NCBI RefSeq assembly: GCF_001425085.1
Contig: NZ_LMDN01000003.1
Span: 54,309 to 118,308, forward strand
DNA length: 64,000 nucleotides
Origin: Leifsonia sp. Root4
GTDB taxonomy: Bacteria > Actinomycetota > Actinomycetes > Actinomycetales > Microbacteriaceae
Reading direction: 5' to 3'
Shown: piece after piece, positions 51,426 through 59,785 of the stretch
How positions within the stretch are numbered: position 1 is the first letter of the stretch
Layout of the letters: each line of letters begins with the position of its first letter
Notes under the pieces: generated by a model
Told to the model about the DNA's origin: nothing
What the model saw: only the letters and a program-made list of their open reading frames with translations
The model's database searches: none
Translations under genes and position numbers: made by a program

Positions 51426-53669
51426 TCAGCCGCCCAGCAGCCCGATGGCCATCGCCCGCTCGACGGCTTCCGCCCGAGACGAGACGCCCAGCTTGCGGTA
51501 GATCGACCCGACCTCGGTGCTGACGGTGTTGCGCGACACGAACAGGCGCGCTCCGATCTCCGGCACGGTCAGGTGCGTCTGCAGATAGGGCAGGAGCCGC
51601 AACTCGGCCGGGCTGAGCGGCGAGGCCCCGACGGCGCCGGTCGTCGGTGAGGAAATGATCGATTGGAGCGCGGCGATGTCGTCCAGCAGAGTGCCGAGCT
51701 CTGGTCGATGAAGCAGGATGTCGTCGATCTCCCGCATCAGGTGCCTGGCCGTTGCGTGGTCGCCGAGCGCGAAATGCGCCTGAGCCAGCTGTAGGCGCAC
51801 CCGGATCGCGAGGGCGGGAAACGCCCACGTGCAGACCGGGCGGGCGCGCATGGCCCTGGTGAGGTCTCGCTGGGCGGCTTTCAGATCGCCACGATGCAAC
51901 GTCAGCCTGGCCGCGCCCGCCAGCGCGAGCACGGCGGTCGCGTAGTCCTCAAGGTGCTGCTCGTCAACCGTGCGCAGCGCCGACGCGAGGAGGGCGTCGG
52001 CCTCCGCCCAGAGACCGCGATCCATGGCGATGATCGCGCGTTCGGAGTCGCAGAGGACCTGACCGTCGCTGTTGCCTACGCTCGTGGCCAGCTCGGACGC
52101 CTCGGCGAAGTGGCGATCGGCCGTGTCGGCGTCCCCGAGCAGCAGCTCTGCCTCCCCGGCCAGACTCAGGGCCCGGTCCCGCCACGTACTCCACACGGGC
52201 TCCAGGTCCAGCGCCAGCCGGGCGTCGGCGAGTGCGCGCTCTGGCCCGGCCGCGCACATCACCGACCGCAACATCGCACGATCGGACTCGAATGACGCTG
52301 AGCCGTCGAACGGCGCGGAATCGAAGGATGCCGCCTCGAGCGTGGCGGCCAGCCGCTCCGCGGCGCTTGCCTGCCCGGAGATGACGGCGATCCACCCGGC
52401 CAGTACCCCGAAGGGTGGATGGCTCTCGATCGCGGAGCCTCCGAGCTTGGTGATCCACCGCTGCACCGTGTCCAGCTGCCCGGCTTGATAGGTGGGCAGG
52501 GCCAGCTCAGAGACCAGGCGCACGGATTGCTCGCGTGCGGGGGTCTGCAGCAGGTGTTCGATGGCGTTCGCCGCGCTCCCATTCGCCTCGTACCACTCGG
52601 CAGCCCTGAGATGCAGCCCGTCGATCAGCTCTGGGTTGACGCGGCGAAGCTCGCTCAGCAAGAACTCCCGAAACAGTGGGTGGTAGCGAAACCATTCCCG
52701 ACGGCGATCGAGGGCGATCAGAAAGACGTTGGACGCCTCCATCTCCCGCAGCCGCGCCTGCGAGCCCGCCTCGCCGAGCAGCGCGTCGCAGAGCCCGGCA
52801 GAGAACTGCTCGAGCACGGCCGTGCACCGCAGGAAGTGCTGGGCGTCGTCGGAGAGTGTCGCCATCGACTCGCGGTAGAGGTAATCCGAGATGTAGCGGT
52901 CGTCTCCAGAGACGGCGGCCACGCCGCCGTGACTGTCGCGGGCAATGAGCGCGGCCAGGTACAGCCCGACCGGCCAGCCCTCCGTACGTTCCGTGATGTC
53001 GGCGGCCAGATCCGCGCTCAGGGGCACCTGAGCCTGCGTGAAGATCTGCACGGCCCCGCTCGCGTCCAGAGCGAGGCTCTCGGCGGAAATCTCCAGGACC
53101 GTGCCGTCTGCGCGGAGTCGTGCGAGGTCCGAATGTTCGTGCCGGCTCGCCGTCACGATCTGGGAGCCAGGCGGGACACCACCCAACACAACACCCAGTA
53201 CGTCCTGGCAGCCGGGCGAACTGATCACGTGAAGGTCGTCGACAAGGATGACGAAGTCGACGGGGCTCGTCCGCAGCGCCATGGCCAGGCGCGGGGCAGC
53301 GCGGCCGAGCGCCGAGGCGCCGTGTCCGTGCATGTTGGTGATCAGGGCGGGATCCGCCCCGGTCGCCTGTACGAACGCCGAGGCGAGAAGGGTGAGCAGC
53401 GTTACGGCGTCATCGTCGAAACGATCTAGCGTCACGTAGGCGACGGCGCGGTCCTCCGACGCGGCCCACTGGGCCAGCAGACTCGACTTGCCGTATCCGG
53501 ACGGTGCGGTGACGGCCACGATCCGGCACTCGCTCTTGCGGGCAGTACTGATGAGCGCTGAACGACTGACGAACCCGGCCCTGGGGGCGGGGATCGCCAG
53601 CTTTGTTTCCAGAAGCAGCCGATCCAGCTCGAGTACGCTCGGGGCTGCGACCTGAGGTGACTCGGCCAC
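51426..53669 (-). CDS. Large ATP-binding LuxR (LAL/MalT-like) transcriptional regulator
   Basis: A 747-residue STAND-type regulator. Walker A is TAPSGYGKSS (Lys61), and the sensor or Walker B region is VDFVILVDDLHVIS. A winged helix follows at about 280-350 (FRYHPLFREFLL), then a TPR-like helical middle (about 380-670). The C-terminal LuxR HTH (about 680-747) has LSPAELRLLPYLQTHLTVPEIG and RNTVSTEVGSIYRKLGV. Like MalT it would bind inducer and ATP and activate transcription. TAGTAT lies 6 nt before the GTG, suggesting leaderless translation. A target is not obvious; the GH15 gene is divergent and 183 bp away. Confidence 0.92.
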   Translation of the reverse strand: MAESPQVAAPSVLELDRLLLETKLAIPAPRAGFVSRSALISTARKSECRIVAVTAPSGYGKSSLLAQWAASEDRAVAYVTLDRFDDDAVTLLTLLASAFVQATGADPALITNMHGHGASALGRAAPRLAMALRTSPVDFVILVDDLHVISSPGCQDVLGVVLGGVPPGSQIVTASRHEHSDLARLRADGTVLEISAESLALDASGAVQIFTQAQVPLSADLAADITERTEGWPVGLYLAALIARDSHGGVAAVSGDDRYISDYLYRESMATLSDDAQHFLRCTAVLEQFSAGLCDALLGEAGSQARLREMEASNVFLIALDRRREWFRYHPLFREFLLSELRRVNPELIDGLHLRAAEWYEANGSAANAIEHLLQTPAREQSVRLVSELALPTYQAGQLDTVQRWITKLGGSAIESHPPFGVLAGWIAVISGQASAAERLAATLEAASFDSAPFDGSASFESDRAMLRSVMCAAGPERALADARLALDLEPVWSTWRDRALSLAGEAELLLGDADTADRHFAEASELATSVGNSDGQVLCDSERAIIAMDRGLWAEADALLASALRTVDEQHLEDYATAVLALAGAARLTLHRGDLKAAQRDLTRAMRARPVCTWAFPALAIRVRLQLAQAHFALGDHATARHLMREIDDILLHRPELGTLLDDIAALQSIISSPTTGAVGASPLSPAELRLLPYLQTHLTVPEIGARLFVSRNTVSTEVGSIYRKLGVSSRAEAVERAMAIGLLGG

Positions 53670-53852
53670 GATCGCATACTAGGCCCGCCGATGCCAGACA
53701 CTCAAGCGCCACGCACGCGTGTGCGCAACTGTGACGTCATCTGCACGGCGGTGGGGTGGACAGCGGAACGCCGCCGTCGTAGCGTGCACAGTAGGCCCGG
53801 CATCCCTCGCCGTGCGACAGCAGCTGGACAACTCGCAGCAGGGAGCATTCCG

Positions 53853-55706
53853 ATGACCTTCCCCCCGATTGCCGACTACGCATTCCTCTCCGACTGCGAG
53901 GTGAGCACCCTGATCGCGCCGGATGGGGCCGTCGAGTGGCTGTGCCTTCCGCGCCCCGACGCGCCGAGCGTGTTCGGTGCATTGCTCGACCGGGCGGCCG
54001 GGAGCTTCCGTTTCGGGCCGGCGAACACCGCCGTTCCGCAGCAGCGGCGTTACCTGCCTGGAACGATGGCTCTGGAGACGACCTGGCACACGGCAACGGG
54101 GTGGCTGACGGTGACCGATGTGCTCGTGCTCGGCGCGGTCGATGACGCGCGTCGCAGCGCATCGCGGCGCTCGCCGGGGGATGCGATGTCCGGGCGAACG
54201 CTGCTCAGGATCGCGACGTGCTTCGATGGCAGGGTCGAACTCGATCTCAGTTGTTTCCCGCTCTTCGACTATGGCCGGGTGCAGGGGGAGTGGGCGTACG
54301 AGGGCTCCGGATTCGCTCAGACGAGCGTCACGGCCGGCGATGTCACTCTGACGCTCACCAGCGACATCCCACTGGGTCTGATGGGAGCCCGTAGCTATGG
54401 CAGGAGGACTCTGACCGCCGGGGAGTCCGCGTTCGCGGCGCTGAGTTGGGGCGAGCACGTCACGGCGGATCTCGATGAGGCTCGCGAGCAGCTGCGATTC
54501 ACCGAGGAGTTCTGGCGGGAGTGGATCAGCATGGCCACGATTCCCGACCATCGCTTCCGCCCGTACATCGAACGCAGCGCACTGGCGCTCAAGGGGCTGA
54601 GCTACGCGCCGACCGGGGCGATCATGGCCGCCGGGACGACCTCGCTGCCTGAAACACCGGGGGGAGAGCGGAACTGGGACTACCGCTTCACCTGGATCAG
54701 GGACACGGCGTTCATGCTGCGTGCGTTGCACAGTCTCAGACTCGACTGGGAGGCATTCGAGTACTTCGCCTTCATCATCGACGCCGTGTCGGAGACCGAC
54801 CCGTCGATCCCGTGGTCACTGCAGATCATGTATGGGATCGGCGGCGAGCGGGACCTGACCGAGCACACTCTCGACCATCTCTCCGGCTACCGCGAGTCTC
54901 GCCCGGTGCGCACGGGCAACGGCGCGTTCGACCAGCACCAGCACGATGTGTGGGGGATGCTGCTCGACGCCGTCGAAGAACACCTGCAAGGCGGCGGGCA
55001 GCTGGCCCCCGCGATCTGGGGCCGCCTGTGCACGCTGGTCGACACGGCGATCGAGCGGAGCAGCGAACCCGATCAGGGGATCTGGGAGATGCGGGGCGCT
55101 CCGCAGCACTTCGTCGCGTCCAAGGTGATGTGTTGGGTGGCCGTGGATCGCGGCATCCGCATTGCGCGCGGCCGGGGCGACACGGAACGCGCCGCTCGGT
55201 GGCAGAGCGCTGCGGACGAGTTGAAGACCGAGATCTGCACGAGGGGCGTCGACGAGCGCGGGGTGTTCACCCAGCACTATGACACGACGGAACTCGACGC
55301 CTCGCTGCTGCTGTTGCCGCTGATGGGCTTCCTGCCGCCGGACGACGAACGGGTGCGGGCGACGGTGCTCGCGATCGCCGACGAACTCACCGAGCAGGGG
55401 CTGGTGCTGCGCTACCGGGTCGACCGTACCGAGGATGGCCTGAGCGGGGAGGAGGGCACCTTCTCGATCTGTTCATTCTGGCTCGTGTCGGCGCTCGCCG
55501 AGATCGGCGAGCTCGACGCCGCCTCCGCCCTGTTCGAGAAGATGCTGAGCTTCGCCGGCCCGCTCATGCTCTACGCGGAGGAGATCGATGCGACGACGGG
55601 GCAGCACCTCGGCAACTTCCCGCAGGCATTCACCCACCTCGCCCTCATCGATGCGGCGAATCGGCTGATCGCCGCCGAGCAGTCCGTGCGCCGTCGGAAT
55701 CCCTGA
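53853..55706 (+). CDS. Glycoside hydrolase family 15 (glucoamylase/trehalase-like)
   Basis: A 617-residue protein. The N-terminal beta-sandwich (about 1-220) starts [20 protein letters not shown]. The (alpha/alpha)6 barrel has [19 protein letters not shown], the general acid in GIWEMRG (Glu412) and the base in YAEEID (Glu576/577). The sequence pattern matches mycobacterial-type GH15 trehalases, so trehalose cleavage to glucose is the best guess; alpha-glucan hydrolysis is an alternative. ATG 53853 has GGGAG 8 nt upstream. Divergent from the LAL regulator, which may control it as MalT controls maltose genes. Confidence 0.9.
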   Translation: MTFPPIADYAFLSDCEVSTLIAPDGAVEWLCLPRPDAPSVFGALLDRAAGSFRFGPANTAVPQQRRYLPGTMALETTWHTATGWLTVTDVLVLGAVDDARRSASRRSPGDAMSGRTLLRIATCFDGRVELDLSCFPLFDYGRVQGEWAYEGSGFAQTSVTAGDVTLTLTSDIPLGLMGARSYGRRTLTAGESAFAALSWGEHVTADLDEAREQLRFTEEFWREWISMATIPDHRFRPYIERSALALKGLSYAPTGAIMAAGTTSLPETPGGERNWDYRFTWIRDTAFMLRALHSLRLDWEAFEYFAFIIDAVSETDPSIPWSLQIMYGIGGERDLTEHTLDHLSGYRESRPVRTGNGAFDQHQHDVWGMLLDAVEEHLQGGGQLAPAIWGRLCTLVDTAIERSSEPDQGIWEMRGAPQHFVASKVMCWVAVDRGIRIARGRGDTERAARWQSAADELKTEICTRGVDERGVFTQHYDTTELDASLLLLPLMGFLPPDDERVRATVLAIADELTEQGLVLRYRVDRTEDGLSGEEGTFSICSFWLVSALAEIGELDAASALFEKMLSFAGPLMLYAEEIDATTGQHLGNFPQAFTHLALIDAANRLIAAEQSVRRRNP

Positions 55707-55745
55707 CCTGGGGCGTGCCGCCGTCGATGCAACACCTGACGCAGC

Positions 55746-55793
55746 AGCACAGAAAGCAATCAGCACAGAAAACAACCAGCACAGAAAGCAGGA
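55746..55793 (+). repeat. Three 16-bp tandem repeats that include the VOC gene ribosome-binding site
   Basis: AGCACAGAAAGCAATC, AGCACAGAAAACAACC and AGCACAGAAAGCAGGA follow without a gap, ending 4 bp before the VOC start codon. The last copy carries AGGA. The block is A-rich and C/G-poor compared with its surroundings. Confidence 0.85.
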
Positions 55794-55797
55794 CAGC

Positions 55798-56172
55798 ATG
55801 GACCTCGGGGCATTCTCCGTCAGCCTGAGCGTCGCGGATCTCGCGGCCTCCCGTGCCTTCTACGAGACGCTCGGCTTCGAACACGTCATGGGAGACCAGG
55901 CGGAGAACTGGCTGATCCTCCGCAATGGCCAGACGACGATCGGCCTGTTCCAGGGCATGTTCGAGGGCAATCTGCTCACCTTCAATCCCGGATGGTCGCC
56001 CCTCGCCGAGCCGCTCGCCGATTTCGAGGATGTCAGGAGCCTGCAGAAGAGGTTCGCGGCAGACGGGCTTGAGCTCCTCGCCGAGGTCGACGAGACGACG
56101 AGCGGGCCGGGCAGCTTCATGCTGCGCGATCCGGATGGCAACGTCATCCTGTTCGATCAGCACGTCGGCTGA
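55798..56172 (+). CDS. VOC family (glyoxalase/bleomycin-resistance-like) protein
   Basis: A 124-residue protein with two beta-alpha-beta-beta-beta modules. Opening [21 protein letters not shown] and closing [19 protein letters not shown] are family signatures. Likely metal positions are weak in the first module, so enzymatic activity is uncertain. It starts 91 bp after GH15 and may be co-transcribed. Its ribosome-binding region lies in a 3x16-bp tandem repeat. Similar to cytosolic PhnB-like or lactoylglutathione-lyase-like proteins; function not assignable. Confidence 0.88.
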   Translation: MDLGAFSVSLSVADLAASRAFYETLGFEHVMGDQAENWLILRNGQTTIGLFQGMFEGNLLTFNPGWSPLAEPLADFEDVRSLQKRFAADGLELLAEVDETTSGPGSFMLRDPDGNVILFDQHVG

Positions 56173-56216
56173 GCGCCCCGGCGGTCCCACGCGGTGGTGC
56201 CGGCCGAACGAGCCGC

Positions 56217-57365
56217 TCAGTCGGCCTGACGCGACGAGAACTGGCCGATGAAGTCGCCGAGGTGCTTCTCATAGGCGGCTGGGTCGACGTTCCAGCTCTG
56301 GATGTGGCCGGCGTCGGCCACAGGCACGTACAGGGCGTTCGGCAGCGACGCGGCGAAGGCGGCGCTCTCCGCCGGCGGAACCAGTGGGTCGGCGAGCCCC
56401 TGGAACAACAGGATCGGCAGCGTGTCGAATGGGCCCGTCTGGTCGAGCTCGTCGAGTACGCCGAGGTCGATGTCGCCGCGCCAGGACACCGCCGACTGCA
56501 GCGCGCCGCCCAGGAAGCCCAGGTGGAAGCGGTCGGCCTGCCCCTGGAGCACACCGGCCCAGTCGAGCACGGGCGCGTCGAGCACCATGCCGAGTACCTT
56601 CGACGCGTGCGGTGATTCGTGCATGAAACGCGTGACGATGCTGCCGCCCATCGAGTCGCCGTAGAGCACGAAGCGGGTGGCGCCCTGGCTCAGCGCATAG
56701 TCGGCCGCCGACTCGAGGTCTCGCCACTCCGTCTGGCCGAGTGAGATCAGGCCGGTCGGGCTCTGCGGGGCGTCGGCGTCGTTGCGGTAGGTGATCAACA
56801 GCGTCGGCAGGCCTGCGTCGACGAGCGTCGGCAACGGCCGGAGCCCGCTCTCACGCATGCCGTCGATGCCGTGCACGAACAGCACCCAGGTGGAGCCGTC
56901 GCCATCGACCTGCCAGGCCGGCATCGGGCCCAGTTCGCCGTCGACGGCCACGTTCGTGAACGGGATGCCGAGGCTCGTCTGCGGGTCGCCGTCGTAGATG
57001 TTGGGGTTGAGCTGCACGGCGGTGCCGGCGCTGAGTTCTCCGGAGATGTTCGAGATGGGGCGGATGACGGTGGAGCCCGTGGTTCTGACGGTCGGCCCGA
57101 TCGTCGCAGTGCCCGTGCCGGCATCCGTATTCCACACCAGGCCGTAGGTGCCGACGCGTTCGGTGGCGGCCATCTTCGTGAGGGTGATCTCACCGTCGGC
57201 GACAGCGACGACGTCGCCGGCGGGGGTCGACGTATTGTGATGCGGCGTGAGGAGGAGTTGTGCGCCGCCGAAGACGACGAGACCGCATCCGAGTACGGCG
57301 ATCAGCACGATTCCACCCAGTGTGATCCAGGGCCACCGGCGGCGTGTTCGAGGTCGTCGTGCCAT
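56217..57365 (-). CDS. Membrane-anchored alpha/beta hydrolase
   Basis: A 382-residue protein. A basic N-terminus (ARRPRTRRRWPW) and helix (residues 14-38) form a signal anchor. A beta-rich extracellular segment (about 50-140) precedes the hydrolase fold: VLFVHGIDGMRESG and the nucleophile elbow LYGDSMGGSI (Ser238). QGLADPLVPP carries the acid and ADAGHIQSW the His. All catalytic positions are present. The substrate is unknown; esterase or peptidase activity is possible. TAAAGT lies exactly 6 nt before the ATG, suggesting leaderless translation. It lies downstream of the subtilase on the same strand behind a strong terminator. Confidence 0.87.
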   Translation of the reverse strand: MARRPRTRRRWPWITLGGIVLIAVLGCGLVVFGGAQLLLTPHHNTSTPAGDVVAVADGEITLTKMAATERVGTYGLVWNTDAGTGTATIGPTVRTTGSTVIRPISNISGELSAGTAVQLNPNIYDGDPQTSLGIPFTNVAVDGELGPMPAWQVDGDGSTWVLFVHGIDGMRESGLRPLPTLVDAGLPTLLITYRNDADAPQSPTGLISLGQTEWRDLESAADYALSQGATRFVLYGDSMGGSIVTRFMHESPHASKVLGMVLDAPVLDWAGVLQGQADRFHLGFLGGALQSAVSWRGDIDLGVLDELDQTGPFDTLPILLFQGLADPLVPPAESAAFAASLPNALYVPVADAGHIQSWNVDPAAYEKHLGDFIGQFSSRQAD

Positions 57366-57440
57366 TCGGTCACTTTAGCGGGCGCCGTGGTGCAGGCCGG
57401 TGCGGCGCGGGTCAGCCCGCCGCGGTCGACGCGGAGACGA

Positions 57441-57477
57441 CTCTGGGGCGTGCCGGCAGCGCCGACACGCCCCAGAG
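57441..57477 (-). terminator. Strong hairpin terminator after the subtilase gene
   Basis: CTCTGGGGCGTG (57441-57452) and CACGCCCCAGAG (57466-57477) are perfect 12-bp complements with a 13-nt loop, 60 bp past the subtilase stop. It separates that transcript from the hydrolase gene. Confidence 0.75.
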
Positions 57478-57536
57478 CGGTGTTCACGTCAGGTGAGTGA
57501 CGTCAATCAGATCCGTTCAGTTCAGATCGGTCCCGA

Positions 57537-59039
57537 TCAGTTGACTGCCTCGAGCGCGTCGACCAGACCTTCGCCGAAGAAGGCGTTGTCCGTCGCCGGT
57601 CCGGTGCACAGCGCCGATCCGGTCGGGCAGGCAACATCGTTGGCCTGTGTGTAGAGCACATCGCCGAGTGCGAGACCGGAGTACTCCGGGTGCACCGACT
57701 TCAACAGAGCGGCAACGCCGGCGACGTGCGGGGACGCCATCGAGGTGCCGGAGGAGGTGCCATAGCCGCTGCCGGTGACGGTCGAGAGGATCGCCGAACC
57801 GGGCGCCGCGATGTCGATGACGTTGAGGCCGTAGTTGGAGAAGCCCGACTTGGCACCCGTCGACGTGGTGGAGGAGACCGTCACGACGCCGTCAAGCTCG
57901 GCGGGGATGTCGTGGCAGCTCGCATCGATCGGCCGTGTGACCGGGACCGTGTCGTTGGGGCTGGCCGAATCGACAGTCTTGTTGGCGAGGTCCAGCGCGG
58001 AGTTGCCCGCGGCTGCCACGTTCAACACGCCCTTGCCCTGCGAGTACTGCACGGCACGGTTCACCGCGGTCTTCACAGCGCTCTGGTCGGCGTTGTTGTC
58101 GCACCAGAACTCCCACGGGTCGATGTAGTAGCTGTTGTTCGTGATGTCAGCGCCGGTTTCCGTCGCGTGCATGAAGCCACAGATTGCCGCCTCCGGGTAG
58201 ATGAATCCGTCGTCGTTGACGACCTTCACCGCCGACACGCGAACGTTCGGCGCGACACCGACGATGCCGACGCCGTTGCGGGCTGCGGCGATCGTTCCGG
58301 CAACGTGCGTGCCGTGGGAGCTGGTGGTCGGCTGCCACGATTCGTAGCTCGTGTCGGCCACGCCGCTCAGGCAGCTCGCCGAGGCGTCCACGTCGATGTT
58401 CGCGGCCAGGTCGGGGTGGTCACCCTGGATGCCGGAGTCGATCACGGCGACGAGCACGTCGCGGCTGCCGTCGGTGATCTCGTGCGCTGCGACCGCACCG
58501 ATCGCCGCCATGTCCCACTGGCGGCTCTCCGACGGGTCGGGGATGACGGTCACTTCGGCTTCGACGCCGGAGTCCTTGGTCGTCGCGGCGGCGGCGGAGC
58601 GACGGTTGCCCGACTCGCCGGGCGCCAGCGGGTCGCTGACTCCGAACGTGGCATCGGTCTCCGCGACGGGGGCGGTGCGGGTCGCGCCGACGGAGAGCAC
58701 GGCCTTCTCCTTCGCCACCGATGCGGCGAACGCGGCGTTGTCGGACTGAGCGAGTACGACGCCGATCTCGGCGTACGACTCGATGACGCTACCGCCCGCC
58801 GCGGCAACGGCACGCTCGACCTTGAGCGTCTGTCCGCGGTTGACGATGCCGACGTTGATGGCGTAGTTCATGAGCGGGCCGGGAACGACCTCGACCGAGG
58901 CGGGGCCTGCGGCGTTCGGTGCGGCCATGGCGGCGCCGGGTGCGAGAACTGCGGCGCAGAGGGCCGCCGATATCGCGATCCCTGCTGTGACGGCGCGTCT
59001 GCGCGGAATGCCGCTCGTGCTTGTACGGAGAGTGAACAT
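57537..59039 (-). CDS. Secreted S8 subtilisin-like serine protease
   Basis: A 500-residue preproprotein. The signal peptide (residues 1-39, ending MAA) is followed by an I9-like propeptide (about 45-170). The peptidase domain has catalytic Asp201 in VAVIDSGIQGDHPDL, His242 in SSHGTHVAGTIA and Ser433 in GTSMASPHVAG; the oxyanion Asn346 is in AAAGNSA. Cys pairs around residues 223, 287 and 313 suggest disulfides. Length and order are normal, with no wall anchor, so it is secreted. ATG 59039 has AGGAG upstream. An 11-bp inverted repeat in its 5' region may affect expression. Confidence 0.94.
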   Translation of the reverse strand: MFTLRTSTSGIPRRRAVTAGIAISAALCAAVLAPGAAMAAPNAAGPASVEVVPGPLMNYAINVGIVNRGQTLKVERAVAAAGGSVIESYAEIGVVLAQSDNAAFAASVAKEKAVLSVGATRTAPVAETDATFGVSDPLAPGESGNRRSAAAATTKDSGVEAEVTVIPDPSESRQWDMAAIGAVAAHEITDGSRDVLVAVIDSGIQGDHPDLAANIDVDASASCLSGVADTSYESWQPTTSSHGTHVAGTIAAARNGVGIVGVAPNVRVSAVKVVNDDGFIYPEAAICGFMHATETGADITNNSYYIDPWEFWCDNNADQSAVKTAVNRAVQYSQGKGVLNVAAAGNSALDLANKTVDSASPNDTVPVTRPIDASCHDIPAELDGVVTVSSTTSTGAKSGFSNYGLNVIDIAAPGSAILSTVTGSGYGTSSGTSMASPHVAGVAALLKSVHPEYSGLALGDVLYTQANDVACPTGSALCTGPATDNAFFGEGLVDALEAVN

Positions 59040-59129
59040 CGTGCTCCTGATTCTCTGTGGCTTCGATTAAGCCGGTTCGGCTCCGTGCCCCGCACGCCGG
59101 ATTGTGGTGCGACGGCGAGACACGAAGCG

Positions 59130-59208
59130 AGGGCGGAATGAGTGCACGGCCCAACCCCGATCGATGCAGTGATGTGAAGCGACCGAGGTCTGATGTGCAT
59201 TCCGCCCT
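59130..59208. repeat. Inverted repeat in the upstream region of the subtilase
   Basis: AGGGCGGAATG (59130-59140) and CATTCCGCCCT (59198-59208) are perfect complements separated by 57 bp, 91-169 bp before the subtilase start. They could form a large leader stem or a paired operator. The 250-bp gap (59040-59289) has no gene. Confidence 0.5.
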
Positions 59209-59289
59209 CTGGCTCCGAAGCCTATGAATGCGCCGTCGGAGGCGATAGTCGGCATAAAGGGGGACACCCCCCGCTCGGGGGAGACTGAA

Positions 59290-59679
59290 TCAGGTGACGG
59301 ATGCGGGAGACGCGTCATCCACAGCGTCATCCGCAGCGGCATCCGGTGCCTTCTGCCACGGCCAGCGCCCGGTGATCTCCAATTCGAGCGAGAAGCTGAG
59401 GAAGGTACGGATGAGCACGATGCCACCGAGCACCGCGACGTTCTGCAGCGTCGGGGTCAGCGCAACCGTCTTGATGATGTCGGCGGCGACGAGAAGCTCA
59501 AGCCCGAGCAGGATCGAGCGCCCGAGCGAGCGGCGGAAGGGCACGTACACCGGGCCGGTGCGCTTGGCGATGCCGTACAGGGCGATCACCGTCGCCGCGA
59601 GCGCGCCGATCACGATCGCCGCGACACCTGCGATGTCGATGATGGTGCCAATGAGCTCGATCACTGCGTGGAAGTCCAT
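59290..59679 (-). CDS. DUF1622 family membrane protein
   Basis: A 129-residue protein with three helices: ELIGTIIDIAGVAAIVIGALAA, then LGRSILLGLELLVAADIIKTVAL and VAVLGGIVLIRTFLSFSLELEI. GRSILLGLELLVAADIIKTV with its Glu and Asp in the helix is the DUF1622 signature; function unknown. A short acidic Ala-rich tail follows. TACTAA lies 6 nt before the ATG, a weak leaderless pattern. Divergent from metH with a 106-bp gap. Confidence 0.85.
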   Translation of the reverse strand: MDFHAVIELIGTIIDIAGVAAIVIGALAATVIALYGIAKRTGPVYVPFRRSLGRSILLGLELLVAADIIKTVALTPTLQNVAVLGGIVLIRTFLSFSLELEITGRWPWQKAPDAAADDAVDDASPASVT

Positions 59680-59785
59680 GCTCTGTTAGTACACTGCGTG
59701 GCAAGCCGTGGCAAGGGTGCCGCTCGCCCCTGCAGCGGGGCGTCATGCAGGCGCCATGGCCGAATCTGCTCGGTACGATGAGCGG

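Noticed and set aside
59680..59785. Cobalamin riboswitch before metH
   Set aside because: The gap is only 106 bp, shows no B12-box-like sequence, and the start appears leaderless.
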